Shown: positions 16,010 through 24,893 of the stretch, piece by piece
How positions within the stretch are numbered: the stretch's first letter is position 1
How the letters are laid out: every line of letters starts with the position of its first letter
DNA from: Marinobacter arenosus
GTDB lineage: Bacteria > Pseudomonadota > Gammaproteobacteria > Pseudomonadales > Oleiphilaceae
NCBI RefSeq assembly: GCF_019264345.1
Contig: NZ_JAHVAO010000001.1
Location: 1,798,001 to 1,862,000 of the forward strand
Reading direction: 5' to 3'
DNA length: 64,000 nt
Translations under genes and position numbers: made by a program
The notes under the pieces: generated by a model
The model's database searches: none
Told to the model about the DNA's origin: nothing
The model's input: the letters and a program-made list of their open reading frames with translations, nothing else

Positions 16010-16536
16010 GACTTTCCTCCTTTCTTCGGCGCATCGCCCAGGGAGATGTCCGGGAACAGCTCAACGTCCACGGCTTCGGCAACGACGACCGTCTTGGCCG
16101 AGCGCAGCGTATCCATGGTCGACACCAGGGACTGATAGGTTACCCCGGGCTCTGACAGCAGCAGGGCATCCTTCTTGGCGATGTTTTTCGCCGCCAGCCG
16201 ACGCTTGATCTCCTGCAGGACATCGGACAGGGCGCGGAAATCGTGATGCGCCTCCTTGCCGTCGTCCGTGGCCTCGACCTTGTCGATGGTCTTCACCAGG
16301 TTTCCGCTCGGGTAATAAACCTCGATGGCGGACTCCCGCACCACCACTTCCAGTTGCCGGTTTTCCTCGGCACTGGCGGTCTGGGCGCCGGTCAGGTCGG
16401 GCAGGTTGAGCTCAAGAATTGAGATATGGTTGAACACCATGCTCATCAGCAGCACCGGCACCAGAACGATCATGAGGTTCATGAACGCGGTGATATCGAT
16501 GTCCGACTCTTCCAGTTCTCTGCGTTTTACAAACAT
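16006..16536 (-). CDS. ExbD/TolR-family proton channel subunit (first copy)
   Basis: A 176-residue protein with a single membrane helix (about residues 17-40) preceded by IDITAFMNLMIVLVPVLLMS. The position equivalent to the proton-relay Asp of TolR/ExbD appears as Asn here (AFMNLM), while its partner gene keeps Asp (SLMDIF). A periplasmic domain with SAIEVYYPSG follows. The loss of the relay residue in one of two copies suggests the pair has specialised, with only one subunit possibly taking part in proton transfer. It lies between TolQ-like and second ExbD genes in the same operon. Confidence 0.85.
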   Translation of the reverse strand: MFVKRRELEESDIDITAFMNLMIVLVPVLLMSMVFNHISILELNLPDLTGAQTASAEENRQLEVVVRESAIEVYYPSGNLVKTIDKVEATDDGKEAHHDFRALSDVLQEIKRRLAAKNIAKKDALLLSEPGVTYQSLVSTMDTLRSAKTVVVAEAVDVELFPDISLGDAPKKGGKS

Positions 16537-16555
16537 AACGGGTTACCTGCTTCGA

Positions 16556-17221
16556 TCAGGCGTCGGATTCACGGGTATTAACGGACCGACGGTTGCTGCG
16601 AACGATGGTGTTCAGGGCCTTGACGCCGGCCATCTCGATGCTCTCGACGATTTCCAGCGTCTTGTTCTGAAGCAGGGAGTGGATCAGCAGCAACGGGATC
16701 GCCGCGATCAGACCGAACGCGGTGGTGTTCATGGCAACGGAGATGGACTGAGACAGCAGGGTGGCCTTGTCCGCCGGATCGGCGTTGGCGACCGCGGTAA
16801 ACGCCGCGATCAGACCGATGATGGTGCCCAGCAGCCCGAGCAGGGTGGAGACGTTGGCCAGAATGGACAGGTAGTTGGTGCGCTTGGACAGGCGCGGAAT
16901 GCTCTCCATGACGCCTTCCTGCATGGCGGCGTGAATGTCGTCGCGACGCGGCGACGCACGCATGGTATCCAGCGCCACGGCCACCAGGCGGCCGATGGCC
17001 GAACCGTTGTCCTGGGCCACTTTCTCGGCCTCGTCGAACTTGTTTTCGTGCATCAGAGGCAACAGCTCACCGTAGGCGTGCTTGTTGGAATGGAAGGCAC
17101 GCTTGAGGAACAGCCAGCGCTCAACGGCAATGGCCAGGCCGACCATCAGCACCAGCGCAATCGGGAACATGAAGGCGCCGCCTTCCTGGAAGAATGAAAC
17201 AATGCTTGAGTAAAAGTTCAT
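16556..17221 (-). CDS. MotA/TolQ/ExbB-family proton channel
   Basis: A 221-residue protein with three membrane helices (about 15-33, 118-140 and 155-178), the usual TolQ/ExbB topology. Conserved features include the cytoplasmic stretch between helices 1 and 2, VSTLLGLLGTIIGLIAAF, and SQSISVAMNTTAFGLIAAIP with the family threonines. It forms the stator ring with ExbD/TolR subunits encoded immediately downstream and converts proton flow to movement of the AgmX-like transducer. Its length is near that of TolQ/ExbB. Not expected to be the housekeeping TolQ because no tolA, tolB, pal or ybgC is nearby. Confidence 0.9.
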   Translation of the reverse strand: MNFYSSIVSFFQEGGAFMFPIALVLMVGLAIAVERWLFLKRAFHSNKHAYGELLPLMHENKFDEAEKVAQDNGSAIGRLVAVALDTMRASPRRDDIHAAMQEGVMESIPRLSKRTNYLSILANVSTLLGLLGTIIGLIAAFTAVANADPADKATLLSQSISVAMNTTAFGLIAAIPLLLIHSLLQNKTLEIVESIEMAGVKALNTIVRSNRRSVNTRESDA

Positions 17222-17272
17222 GTTGGGTACTCCACACGTCGCTAATCGAATAGATCGGTTTTGGTTGTTGCT

Positions 17273-17572
17273 TTACTCGGACGTGCCCGGGGGCGCTTCC
17301 AGAGAAAGTTCGTCGTAGAACTGCATGGTTCTTGAGTGAATATCCCGGTCCACCACTTCAAACACCTTGCCGGACACAGAGGTGATTGACCGGTAGAGCT
17401 GATCGGGCCCTTCCGGTGGTTTCCAGGGAATGAAGTAACTGACCGAGGGCTGCTCCTTGTCACCGACAAAGGTGCTTTCCAGGTCAATCTTGTCCTGCCC
17501 CGAGGCCCCTGGTGCCAGGGCCAGTGACGCGAGGACGGCGATAACGGCGAGGTGCGCTCTGATTCTTGGCAT
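17273..17572 (-). CDS. Small exported protein of the envelope cluster
   Basis: A 99-residue protein with a signal peptide (HLAVIAVLASLALAPGASG) and a mature part of about 75 residues containing TFVGDKEQPSVSYFIPWKPP. The pattern FVGDKEQP/FIPWKPP recurs in proteins annotated in similar TonB-TPR clusters, as far as I recall, but I cannot name a family. It sits 9 bases downstream of the TPR lipoprotein and 51 bases upstream of the TolQ-like gene, so it is co-transcribed with the motor. Probably a periplasmic accessory subunit. Confidence 0.55.
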   Translation of the reverse strand: MPRIRAHLAVIAVLASLALAPGASGQDKIDLESTFVGDKEQPSVSYFIPWKPPEGPDQLYRSITSVSGKVFEVVDRDIHSRTMQFYDELSLEAPPGTSE

Positions 17573-17581
17573 GGCGATCTC

Positions 17582-18439
17582 CTAGCCTTTCTCTTCGTTT
17601 GCTGTGGTTTCCGGGCCTTTCTCCGCTGACATGGGCTCTGCGGCAGCAGCCTCTTCCGTTGCTTTCGGCGCCGGGGGCGGATTGTCGATGAAGCTGGTCT
17701 CGATGCCGGTACGACGCCGGATCTCGATCAGCCAGTCAGCCACCCGCGGGTTGTCGCCGCTGGTCAGGAAGTCGTAGGCCTCGAAATGCGGCTGCGCCAG
17801 CGCCGGCTGGTTCATATACAGGTCGAACAGAATCGCCAGGTTCAGGTGGGCCTCGGGAAAGTCCTTCCAGAGCGCCAGCGCCGCGATGTAGGTGTCGCGG
17901 GCGGCTTCAAAATCCCCGCTGCGACGCTGGAACAGGGCCAGCGCAAGATAGGCATTCACGTTCTCCGGATTCACCTCCAGCGCCTTCTTATAGGACTTCT
18001 CCGCCCGTTCCATGCGCTCGCCAATTTCCGCCAGCTCACCCAGCTTTACCCAGGGTCCGGACAGGTCCGGGTAGTCCCGGGTGATGGCTTCGAACGCCTT
18101 ACGGGCCTCCCGGTATTGCTCGTCAGCCATCAGGCTGTCTGCCTTACGGAAGCGGGTGACGGCCTCGGGCGGAACCGGCTCGGAGGTTCCGGTGTAGGGG
18201 TTCGGCGACGGCTCGTAGGCGATCTTATTGCCCTGCTTGTCGTAGGCCTGCTGCGGCAGGTAGCGCTGGCTGGCCTCGCCATCGTTCGGTGCCGACGGTT
18301 TGCTCTCCACCACTTTCTTGGCCGGGGCCTCAGGGGTGCTGCCCTGACCGCCGACCGTGCCCAGACCGGCGCAACCGGACAGCAGCACCGCCGTCATCAG
18401 GGCGCCAGTGCGCCAGTGCTTAACGGATACCATCGCCAT
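17582..18439 (-). CDS. TPR lipoprotein of the envelope cluster
   Basis: A 285-residue protein with a lipoprotein signal (AVLLSGCAGLG, lipobox Cys at about residue 23), a linker, and at least three tetratricopeptide repeats between about residues 85 and 225 (for example AYLALALFQRRSGDFEAARD and AHLNLAILFDLYMNQPALA). A Pro/Ala/Glu-rich tail follows. The start at 18439 has AGGTGG upstream and overlaps the end of the large TPR protein by 20 bases. TPR lipoproteins are scaffolds for multiprotein envelope complexes, comparable to GltE/AglT in the gliding machine of Myxococcus. Confidence 0.75.
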   Translation of the reverse strand: MAMVSVKHWRTGALMTAVLLSGCAGLGTVGGQGSTPEAPAKKVVESKPSAPNDGEASQRYLPQQAYDKQGNKIAYEPSPNPYTGTSEPVPPEAVTRFRKADSLMADEQYREARKAFEAITRDYPDLSGPWVKLGELAEIGERMERAEKSYKKALEVNPENVNAYLALALFQRRSGDFEAARDTYIAALALWKDFPEAHLNLAILFDLYMNQPALAQPHFEAYDFLTSGDNPRVADWLIEIRRRTGIETSFIDNPPPAPKATEEAAAAEPMSAEKGPETTANEEKG

Positions 18440-21266
18440 ACGCCACCTGTACTTCCTGTTTGTCGAATCGAGCCGGGTTCAGCTTCGCCATCGCGTCGAA
18501 GCTCTTTGCAATCCAGGGGTTGAACATGCCGCCCCAGGACCGTTCGATGTTGGCCTGGTGCACCTCGATGGCCAGGTCTTCGAACGGAATCGCCTGTTCT
18601 TCGAGCACCAGCTCGTACTGCATCGCTTCAAGCTGGCTGAGGCCACTCGGTCGGGGCGCGTCCATCAGCTCGCGGGCGAACTGGCCGTAGAGATCGGCAA
18701 TATTGAACGTGGCCCGGGTGGTCTGCCCGGCCATCTCATAGCCCACCGCTTTCTGGTACCGGTCCAGGGCGTTCTTGAGCTTCTCGTTCTTGCGCGGAAT
18801 GCTCTTGTTCAGCGGATGACGGAGCCGGACCCGGTCAAACTCGATGCGCCAGTAGTCGCCGTACTCGTTGTTGGCCCAGGCCGCCAGCCACGCCGACCGG
18901 TCACTCTGCCAGTTGGCCGGTGCCTTGTTGTGGCCGTCGATCACCCGGCGCAACCAGTAAAGATGGCGGTTCAGGTCATCCATCCGCTTGTACAGGTAGG
19001 CGACGTGGTAGCGCGCTTCCATGCGGGTGTCGAAGGGTTCTTCGTAATCGAAGGCCCACTTCTTGAAGTACGTGAGGGCCTGCTGGTCCTCGCCCGCCTT
19101 TTCATACAGCTCGGCGGACAGGAACAGCGCATCCCGGCGCACGTCGGCCTTGGCGTTGCTGCGGTAGATGTCTTCATACTCGCGTGCCGCCTTCAGCCAC
19201 TGCTCGTCCTGCTCGTAGGCCCAGGCAATCTTCTGGGGCAGGTCCGCGGCCAGCTTGTGGTTGGGGAAGAGCCGGCGCAGCTCGTTCATTTCCGCCAGGG
19301 CCGGGTCCCAGTTTTCCAGGGTCATCAGGTGGGTGGCGGCGTCAAACTGCGCGATCACCCGCACGTCGGTTCTCGGCGCCACCACCTTGATGCGCAGGAA
19401 CTGATCCACAGCACCGGCCAGGTCATCCGCCTCCAGAGCCTGCTCACCCTGCTTGTAGATGGTGACGGCCATGCGCTCGGTGACTTCGGCGAACTGTGGG
19501 TCGCTGCCGTCGATGTAGCGCAGCTGGCTGCGATAGCCGGCTTCCGCTTCCGGGAAGCGGCCCAATTCGTACTGGCTGTGGGCAATGACCCCCCAGGCCG
19601 TGCGGTTCAGCTCCCGGTCGACGTCCCCTTCGCGGCTGACAATGCTGGTGGCCACTTCCAGGGCGCGCTCATAACGACCCAGGGCAAACAGTTCCTCGGA
19701 CGTCTTGGCCAGGACCGAACCGGAGCGTTCGTCATCCCGGTAGGCCTGGACAAACCGCAGCTGGCTGTCGACGCCCTTGCTGCGCCAGGCGGTGACCTTC
19801 TCCGAGCCCTTGCCACCGGCATCGATCAGGCGCTCCAGTTCTTTCTGGTAGGCAATGATCGCGGCATAGCCGGCGTCCGGTCCGTACTTCGGATGTTTGA
19901 ATTCGTAGGCGCTGCGCTCGTAGTGGGTGATGGCCGTCGGGTAATCGCCACCGTCGAAGGCTGCTTCGGCGCGCATGTACACCATTTCCGGGATACGGGG
20001 ATCGTTCGGGAAGGTCTGCTCGTATTCACCGTAGAACTCGGCCGCCTTCAGGAAACTGGTGCGCTGTTCCGAAACACGGGCCACCTTGGCGGCCGCATCC
20101 ACGGCGCCTTCTGCCAGCTCACGCTTCAGGCGCTGGCCGGTGGCGTGGTAGTGCCGCGCCAGTTCGTCGATGTAGGTCTTGAGGTTGGGAATGACCTTGG
20201 ACTTGATGTCCGGAGACTTGGTTTTCCAGAACTCAGACCGGATCCCGTAGTTGCGAACGTAGCTTTCTTTCTCCGGCAGCACCTGCTGGGAGAATTCGCC
20301 ATCCACGTAGGCGCGGATCATGTCGGCGTGCATTTCCGGCGCGCGGTCGGAGTCCGGGTTCTGCATGACGAAGGCCCGGAAGGATGAGGCCGAATCCTCG
20401 TACCGTTCCTTCTCAAGGTAATGCTTGCCGAGGCTGGAATAGAGAATCCAGGTGTACTTGGCGCTCTCCGGCCGGTTGGCGAACATGCTGTCGATTTTCG
20501 AGGCGCCGCCGGCGTAGGCCAGGCCGACACTCATGATACGCAGGGTGTCATCGACCAGGGAGCGGTTGACGTTATCCAGCTTCTCGACCTTGCCGTCTTC
20601 CGGTACCAGCCGGTCCAGAACCTGGGAGAAGGCCATCAGGCTGTTGTCATAATCCGACAGCTTGTACTGGGACCAGCCCAACAGGTAATAGGAGTTGTTC
20701 AGGAAGGCCGAATCCCCGCCCAGGGCGATGACCGCCTTGTACGCCTGTTCCGCCTGCTCGTACTCCTCGTGCCGGAAATGGATATCGCCCTTGCGGAAAT
20801 AGACCTCGGCCAGTCGCCCGGAGTGGGGGTGATCCTGGATGAACTGTTCGAGCACCGTACGCGCGTCCTGGTCCCGACCGTCCAGATCGTAGGCTTTGGC
20901 CAGCTGGTACATGGCCTCGGCGTTCTCCTCGGAATCCGGGTACTTCTGCAGAAGGTCCCGGTAGGCCTCGATGGCGTCGGGGAAATAACCGGTATCGCCC
21001 GGCAGCACACCCCGCAACTGGTTGTAGTCCCCTTCCAGCATGTAAACGCTGGCAATCCGGCGCTCGATCTGCTCCTTGAGCTTCCGGTCCTCAATGGTTT
21101 TCAGCAGCTCGCGGTACTCCCGGCGGACGTCCTCGTGCATCACCCGCGGCAGCGGAATATCCGCCATGGGCTGGTGGTTTTCCTGAATCCGGCCGATGGT
21201 GGGGCCACCATCGAAGTTGGCACAGCCGCCAATGAACAGGGTCAGCAGCAGAATCCTAGATCGCAT
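18420..21266 (-). CDS. Very large TPR lipoprotein of the envelope cluster
   Basis: A 948-residue protein from the ATG at 21266; the frame is open to 21464 but those residues are arginine-rich shadow sequence and lack a signal. It begins MRSRILLLTLFIGGCANFDG, a lipoprotein signal with lipobox GGC. The body consists of many TPR units along its whole length (for example AEAMYQLAKAYDLDGRDQDA and EQAEQAYKAVIALGG), interrupted by short linkers. It overlaps the upstream 589-residue gene by 11 bases. Similar giant TPR proteins (GltD/AgnA-like) accompany AglRQS motors in gliding bacteria; a scaffold linking periplasm and outer membrane is the reasonable guess. Confidence 0.75.
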   Translation of the reverse strand: MRSRILLLTLFIGGCANFDGGPTIGRIQENHQPMADIPLPRVMHEDVRREYRELLKTIEDRKLKEQIERRIASVYMLEGDYNQLRGVLPGDTGYFPDAIEAYRDLLQKYPDSEENAEAMYQLAKAYDLDGRDQDARTVLEQFIQDHPHSGRLAEVYFRKGDIHFRHEEYEQAEQAYKAVIALGGDSAFLNNSYYLLGWSQYKLSDYDNSLMAFSQVLDRLVPEDGKVEKLDNVNRSLVDDTLRIMSVGLAYAGGASKIDSMFANRPESAKYTWILYSSLGKHYLEKERYEDSASSFRAFVMQNPDSDRAPEMHADMIRAYVDGEFSQQVLPEKESYVRNYGIRSEFWKTKSPDIKSKVIPNLKTYIDELARHYHATGQRLKRELAEGAVDAAAKVARVSEQRTSFLKAAEFYGEYEQTFPNDPRIPEMVYMRAEAAFDGGDYPTAITHYERSAYEFKHPKYGPDAGYAAIIAYQKELERLIDAGGKGSEKVTAWRSKGVDSQLRFVQAYRDDERSGSVLAKTSEELFALGRYERALEVATSIVSREGDVDRELNRTAWGVIAHSQYELGRFPEAEAGYRSQLRYIDGSDPQFAEVTERMAVTIYKQGEQALEADDLAGAVDQFLRIKVVAPRTDVRVIAQFDAATHLMTLENWDPALAEMNELRRLFPNHKLAADLPQKIAWAYEQDEQWLKAAREYEDIYRSNAKADVRRDALFLSAELYEKAGEDQQALTYFKKWAFDYEEPFDTRMEARYHVAYLYKRMDDLNRHLYWLRRVIDGHNKAPANWQSDRSAWLAAWANNEYGDYWRIEFDRVRLRHPLNKSIPRKNEKLKNALDRYQKAVGYEMAGQTTRATFNIADLYGQFARELMDAPRPSGLSQLEAMQYELVLEEQAIPFEDLAIEVHQANIERSWGGMFNPWIAKSFDAMAKLNPARFDKQEVQVAYGDGIR

Positions 21267-23025
21267 GATCGCCTCCTTCCGCCTGGTCTGCGGGAGCCGC
21301 AGCGGACTCCGGCGACTGTCCGTCCTCTTCGATGACTTCCAGGTCCTGCAGCGAACGGTCCAGAATCCGGACCTTCGCCAGTTGCGCCTCGACCTGGTAC
21401 TGCTCCAGGCGCTGCTGGTGAATGTCCAGTTCGGTCGCCACCAGCGTCCGCATGACGTCCTCAAGGCGAGTGATCAGTCCTTCCGTGCGCACCATCTGGT
21501 CGTCAACCTGCGCCATCATCCTGACCACGGCCTGGCTGAACTGGTCCCCCTCGGAAATAGCGTGCGCGCCGCTGAGCGCATCCAGCATGTTTTCGCCCCG
21601 GGTGATGTCAAACGCCAGGTCTTCAAGCTGCCACTTCAGTCGTTCCTGCACATCTTCGGGGAGGCTGGACATCCGGCCGGACAGCACCTGATACCGCTTA
21701 CGGCTCTCGGCCACCTGGCGAGCCATCCGGGACAGGCCCTGGCGATGGCTTTCGCCGTCGATGCTGCCGGCCCGGGCGGCGAGAATGACGTCGAAGTCAT
21801 CCCGCCGCGCCTGCCAGTTTTCGAGGTTGTTGCGAATGGCATAGAGGTCTCGCAGATCCTTGAGCACGGACTGGAAGCTGTGGTCCGACATCAACTCCAC
21901 CAGGAACGGCGAGAGATGGTTGACCGAGACCGACGGCGCCGCGCCAAACCAGTCGCTTTCCCCCAGGACCTTGTCGAGGTTCTGGACAAACAGCTCCATC
22001 ACATCCGCGTGATCAAGCGACTGCCGGGCTTTCTGGAGCCAGTCCAGGGCCTCGCGGAACCGGTGGTCGGCGTCGATGAAACCCCGGGCCGCCCGGCCAT
22101 TCAGGCCCATTTGCTCATACACGTGGGGCTGGAGCAGGATCGCTTCCTGCACTTCCGGCAGGGCAATGGAACGCGTCGTCAGAACCGCCAGGGGGCCGAG
22201 GGCATCGGGGAAGGCACCCTCGTTAATGGCCATCCAGCTGGCACCCAGCAGGCCCCGGTTCGAGTAGGCCCCGGTGCTGCTGATGCGGGAAAGCTGCAGC
22301 CCCGCGTTGGCTTGATCGTCCCGGCCGGCGTAGAGGAAGGACAGCGCCATGCGGGCACGGTCGCCCAGGCGACGCAGCTCTTCACTGCCATCCTCCAGAT
22401 CGATCACTTTCTCCAGGGCGGCGATGGCGCGACCGGAATTTTCCTGGGCGCCATAGGCGATGGCCAGGTTGAAGTAGAAGTAGGGCGCAAAGGGGCTGTC
22501 GTCATCAATGCTGTCGGCAACCGCCTCACCGGCCGAGAAGTAGCCCAGCTTTACGTTCACCAGCGCCGCCAGGTAACGGTACTCGGCGTCCACCGCCTCC
22601 GGCAGCGGCCCCTGGATATTGCTCAGGTTGCGGGCAGCAACGCTGGTGTCGCCCCGCAGGTACTGCATCTTGCCCAGGTAAAACCAGGCCCGGTTACGCA
22701 CTTCCTCGGTGAGGTTGCCCTGGGCAACCCGCGAGAAGATTTCCTCGGCCTGGGTATCCAGCCCGTAGGAGAGGCTGATGCCGCCTTTGAGCAGTTCCGG
22801 GTAGGTTCCGTGATTCTGCACACCGCCCTGGTCCTCGGCCCAGGCGTATTCCACCAGCGCCTCAAAATAGTTCTGCTGGTAGAACTCGAACAGGATCGCA
22901 CCGTATTTAAGATCGTGAACCTCGGAAACCGTCGGAGCGGCAACGGCCGGCAGGCAAAGTGCCCCAAGGGTCAGCCCGGCCAGGGCGCCTCTGAACGTTC
23001 GATGGGCAGCGCGTGCGAACATCAT
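21256..23025 (-). CDS. Exported TPR protein of the envelope cluster
   Basis: A 589-residue protein with a signal peptide (TFRGALAGLTLGALCLPAVAA). The first 300 residues hold TPR-like helices (EVRNRAWFYLGKMQYLRGDT, APYFYFNLAIAYGAQENSGR), and the C-terminal third is a long charged coiled coil (about residues 440-570, including IHQQRLEQYQVEAQLAKVRI) ending in an acidic tail. It starts 3 bases after the 226-residue gene and overlaps the large TPR lipoprotein. The layout resembles GltC/GltD-type periplasmic TPR proteins. Its job in the complex is not known. Confidence 0.7.
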   Translation of the reverse strand: MMFARAAHRTFRGALAGLTLGALCLPAVAAPTVSEVHDLKYGAILFEFYQQNYFEALVEYAWAEDQGGVQNHGTYPELLKGGISLSYGLDTQAEEIFSRVAQGNLTEEVRNRAWFYLGKMQYLRGDTSVAARNLSNIQGPLPEAVDAEYRYLAALVNVKLGYFSAGEAVADSIDDDSPFAPYFYFNLAIAYGAQENSGRAIAALEKVIDLEDGSEELRRLGDRARMALSFLYAGRDDQANAGLQLSRISSTGAYSNRGLLGASWMAINEGAFPDALGPLAVLTTRSIALPEVQEAILLQPHVYEQMGLNGRAARGFIDADHRFREALDWLQKARQSLDHADVMELFVQNLDKVLGESDWFGAAPSVSVNHLSPFLVELMSDHSFQSVLKDLRDLYAIRNNLENWQARRDDFDVILAARAGSIDGESHRQGLSRMARQVAESRKRYQVLSGRMSSLPEDVQERLKWQLEDLAFDITRGENMLDALSGAHAISEGDQFSQAVVRMMAQVDDQMVRTEGLITRLEDVMRTLVATELDIHQQRLEQYQVEAQLAKVRILDRSLQDLEVIEEDGQSPESAAAPADQAEGGDHAI

Positions 23026-23028
23026 GGC

Positions 23029-23709
23029 TTACCACTCCCGAACGGAGAATTCGGGCTGCTGCCGCGCTTCGGAGTCGGCGATGCTCAGCTCGACGTACTT
23101 CGGCCCCTGCGCTTTGGTGAAACGCAGACTGCTGCCACGCTTGTACTCGCGGCCATTGGGCCCCTGCCCGATAAAGAAGGCCGACAGGGTATGCTCGCCG
23201 GCACTGATGTTCCCCAGGTGCAGGCGATGCATGCCGCCCTTGGCCAGTGCCGAGCGCTCTTCCTCGCTGTACAGGTAGGACGCGATGGTTTCGTTGTCGA
23301 GCCGCAGCTCAACCCCTTCGAGGTGGAAGAACTCACCCACGTTCAGCGACAGGAACACGTGAAAACGGGTGTTCGCGGGGAACAGCAGGTCTTCCTCAAG
23401 CACCCGCAGATCCTTGTTCAGGACCACCACGGACTGCTTCAGGTCCTGAATGTCGCGGGACAGTTCGTTGACCGCACGCTGCGCCCGTTCCCGACTTTTG
23501 CGAACCGACATCGGCGTTTCAATGATCTGGTCGAGCGCCGCCGCAGGTGCACCGACCCCGGCACTGCCCTGCCCTTGCGGAGCGACGTCTTCGCTTGCGA
23601 ACGCGTGACTACCCGCAGACAGCACCAGGGACAGAAGCCCGGCGCGCATCCAGAGTGATTTCGTTGTTGCCGGCCTGTAAACAGACCCCGGTTTTTGAGT
23701 CGTCACCAT
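23029..23709 (-). CDS. Exported coiled-coil protein, first gene of the envelope cluster
   Basis: A 226-residue protein with ACAGGAGCAAG before the ATG at 23709. It has a signal peptide (about residues 17-38, ending HAFA), a coiled coil (about 67-105, ERAQRAVNELSRDIQDLKQS), then a beta-rich domain (VELRLDNETIASYLYSEEE, HRLHLGNISAGEHTLSAFFI). I do not recognise the family. As first gene of a leftward run of about nine genes, directly opposite two outer-membrane barrel genes, it is likely a structural part of the same machine. Confidence 0.6.
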   Translation of the reverse strand: MVTTQKPGSVYRPATTKSLWMRAGLLSLVLSAGSHAFASEDVAPQGQGSAGVGAPAAALDQIIETPMSVRKSRERAQRAVNELSRDIQDLKQSVVVLNKDLRVLEEDLLFPANTRFHVFLSLNVGEFFHLEGVELRLDNETIASYLYSEEERSALAKGGMHRLHLGNISAGEHTLSAFFIGQGPNGREYKRGSSLRFTKAQGPKYVELSIADSEARQQPEFSVREW

Positions 23710-24089
23710 CTTGCTCCTGTGCCAGATCGCCGGGTGGGCGCTGACAGTTCACCGTGAACAATCAGGGGACTGACTTTTGAGTTGACCGACTCTGTCCGGG
23801 AAGCTCTTTTTGATTGGCTCTTGTTTGATCGGACGGTCGGTTTTGTTGAGACATGCTTCATTCGTTAAATACCGTTAAATACGCTAGCACAGGTTCTTTG
23901 GCGGAAGCTTAATCATTTTCTTTTCGATTAAGATTCTGTGATTCCCTTCGCGAAACGACGCATGGACTATTGCTGAACGCCCGTGCGCTCGTCAGAGTTC
24001 CCTCACATAGCCAATTTTTTTCAATAAAAACAGTTCTTTACATTAGTTCACATTATTTAACAAACCTGTTGAAAACCGGCATCGAACTT
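23710..24089. promoter_or_regulatory. Divergent intergenic region of the envelope cluster
   Basis: About 380 bases with no supported gene separate the leftward motor/TPR genes from the rightward barrel genes, so both promoters must be here. The stretch is AT-richer than its surroundings. Two perfect tandem copies of CGTTAAATAC lie at 23863-23872 and 23873-23882, a 10-base period suited to cooperative binding on one DNA face. No confident -35/-10 pair can be named. Confidence 0.5.
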
Positions 24090-24893
24090 ATGAACGCGAT
24101 CACAGACACCATCTCTAAATTGCCGTCTCCGTTTCCGGGCAACCTCTGTCGGAACGTTTTCCTGTCAATGATCCTGTTGACCGTGGCGATGGCAGACGCT
24201 GATGCACAGACGGCCTTTGATGATGAAAGTGCGGTGTTGGAAGTGGTGGACCCGTTTATTGAACTGCACACCGCGCCGGGAAGGGGCTACCCGGTGTTCC
24301 ATGTGATCGAGAAAGGGGAGCAGGTCGAGCTGCTGAAGCGTAAGACCAATTGGTACAAGGTTCGGTCTGCGTCCGGCGAAGAGGGCTGGACCAAAGCCGC
24401 CCAGCTGGGGCGCACGCTGCTGCCGACCGGGCTTCCGGCCGACCTGCCCGAAGTCGGACACGGTGAATACCTGGCCTCCAGCTGGCGCGTAGGCTTTACC
24501 ACCGGTTTATTTGAGCAGTCCACCAGCTTCAGCCTGGCGGTCGGCTATCGCCCCCTCACCTGGCTTGGTGCGGAACTGGAGGCCGGCAAGATCTACAACC
24601 GGTCAGTGACCAGTGACTACTACAGCGCCAACGTGATCATCGAGCCCTTCCACCAGTGGGACCTGACGCCCTATGCGCTGGCCGGGGTCTCCCGTTTTTC
24701 TTTCGACGCCCGCCAGAAGGTTCTGCTGAGCGACCTTGGCGATGCCGATGCGGTCAACGTCGGAGGCGGCCTGAGCTATTACATCGGGCGCAATTTTCTT
24801 GTTCGTGCCGAGTACCGCGTGTATTCGGTTTCCTCCAATTCAGACAGCACAGGTTTAAGTGAATGGAAAATCGGTCTGAACACCTTCTTCTGA
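24090..24893 (+). CDS. SH3-domain outer-membrane beta-barrel protein
   Basis: A 267-residue protein read from the ATG at 24090. The frame is open to 23970, but that part does not look like a signal and the real signal is LCRNVFLSMILLTVAMADADA. The mature N-terminus is a bacterial SH3 domain (about residues 50-110: VVDPFIELHTAPGRGYPVF, WYKVRSASGEEGW), a fold that often binds peptidoglycan. The rest (about 130-267) alternates aromatic/hydrophobic strands ending in phenylalanine (IGLNTFF), the pattern of an eight-stranded OmpA-like barrel. Barrel proteins GltA/GltB accompany AglRQS-like motors in Myxococcus. Confidence 0.72.
   Translation: MNAITDTISKLPSPFPGNLCRNVFLSMILLTVAMADADAQTAFDDESAVLEVVDPFIELHTAPGRGYPVFHVIEKGEQVELLKRKTNWYKVRSASGEEGWTKAAQLGRTLLPTGLPADLPEVGHGEYLASSWRVGFTTGLFEQSTSFSLAVGYRPLTWLGAELEAGKIYNRSVTSDYYSANVIIEPFHQWDLTPYALAGVSRFSFDARQKVLLSDLGDADAVNVGGGLSYYIGRNFLVRAEYRVYSVSSNSDSTGLSEWKIGLNTFF

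Noticed and set aside
16556..17221. Housekeeping tolQ
   Set aside because: Neighbours are two ExbD/TolR, an AgmX-like protein and TPR proteins, not tolA, tolB, pal or ybgC, so the cell's Tol-Pal system is probably elsewhere.
18357..20387. 676-codon plus-strand open frame
   Set aside because: It is antisense to the 948-residue TPR lipoprotein and shows no domain or signal of its own.
21196..23658. 820-codon plus-strand open frame
   Set aside because: It is antisense to the TPR and coiled-coil exported genes, which have signal peptides, ribosome-binding sites and operon spacing.
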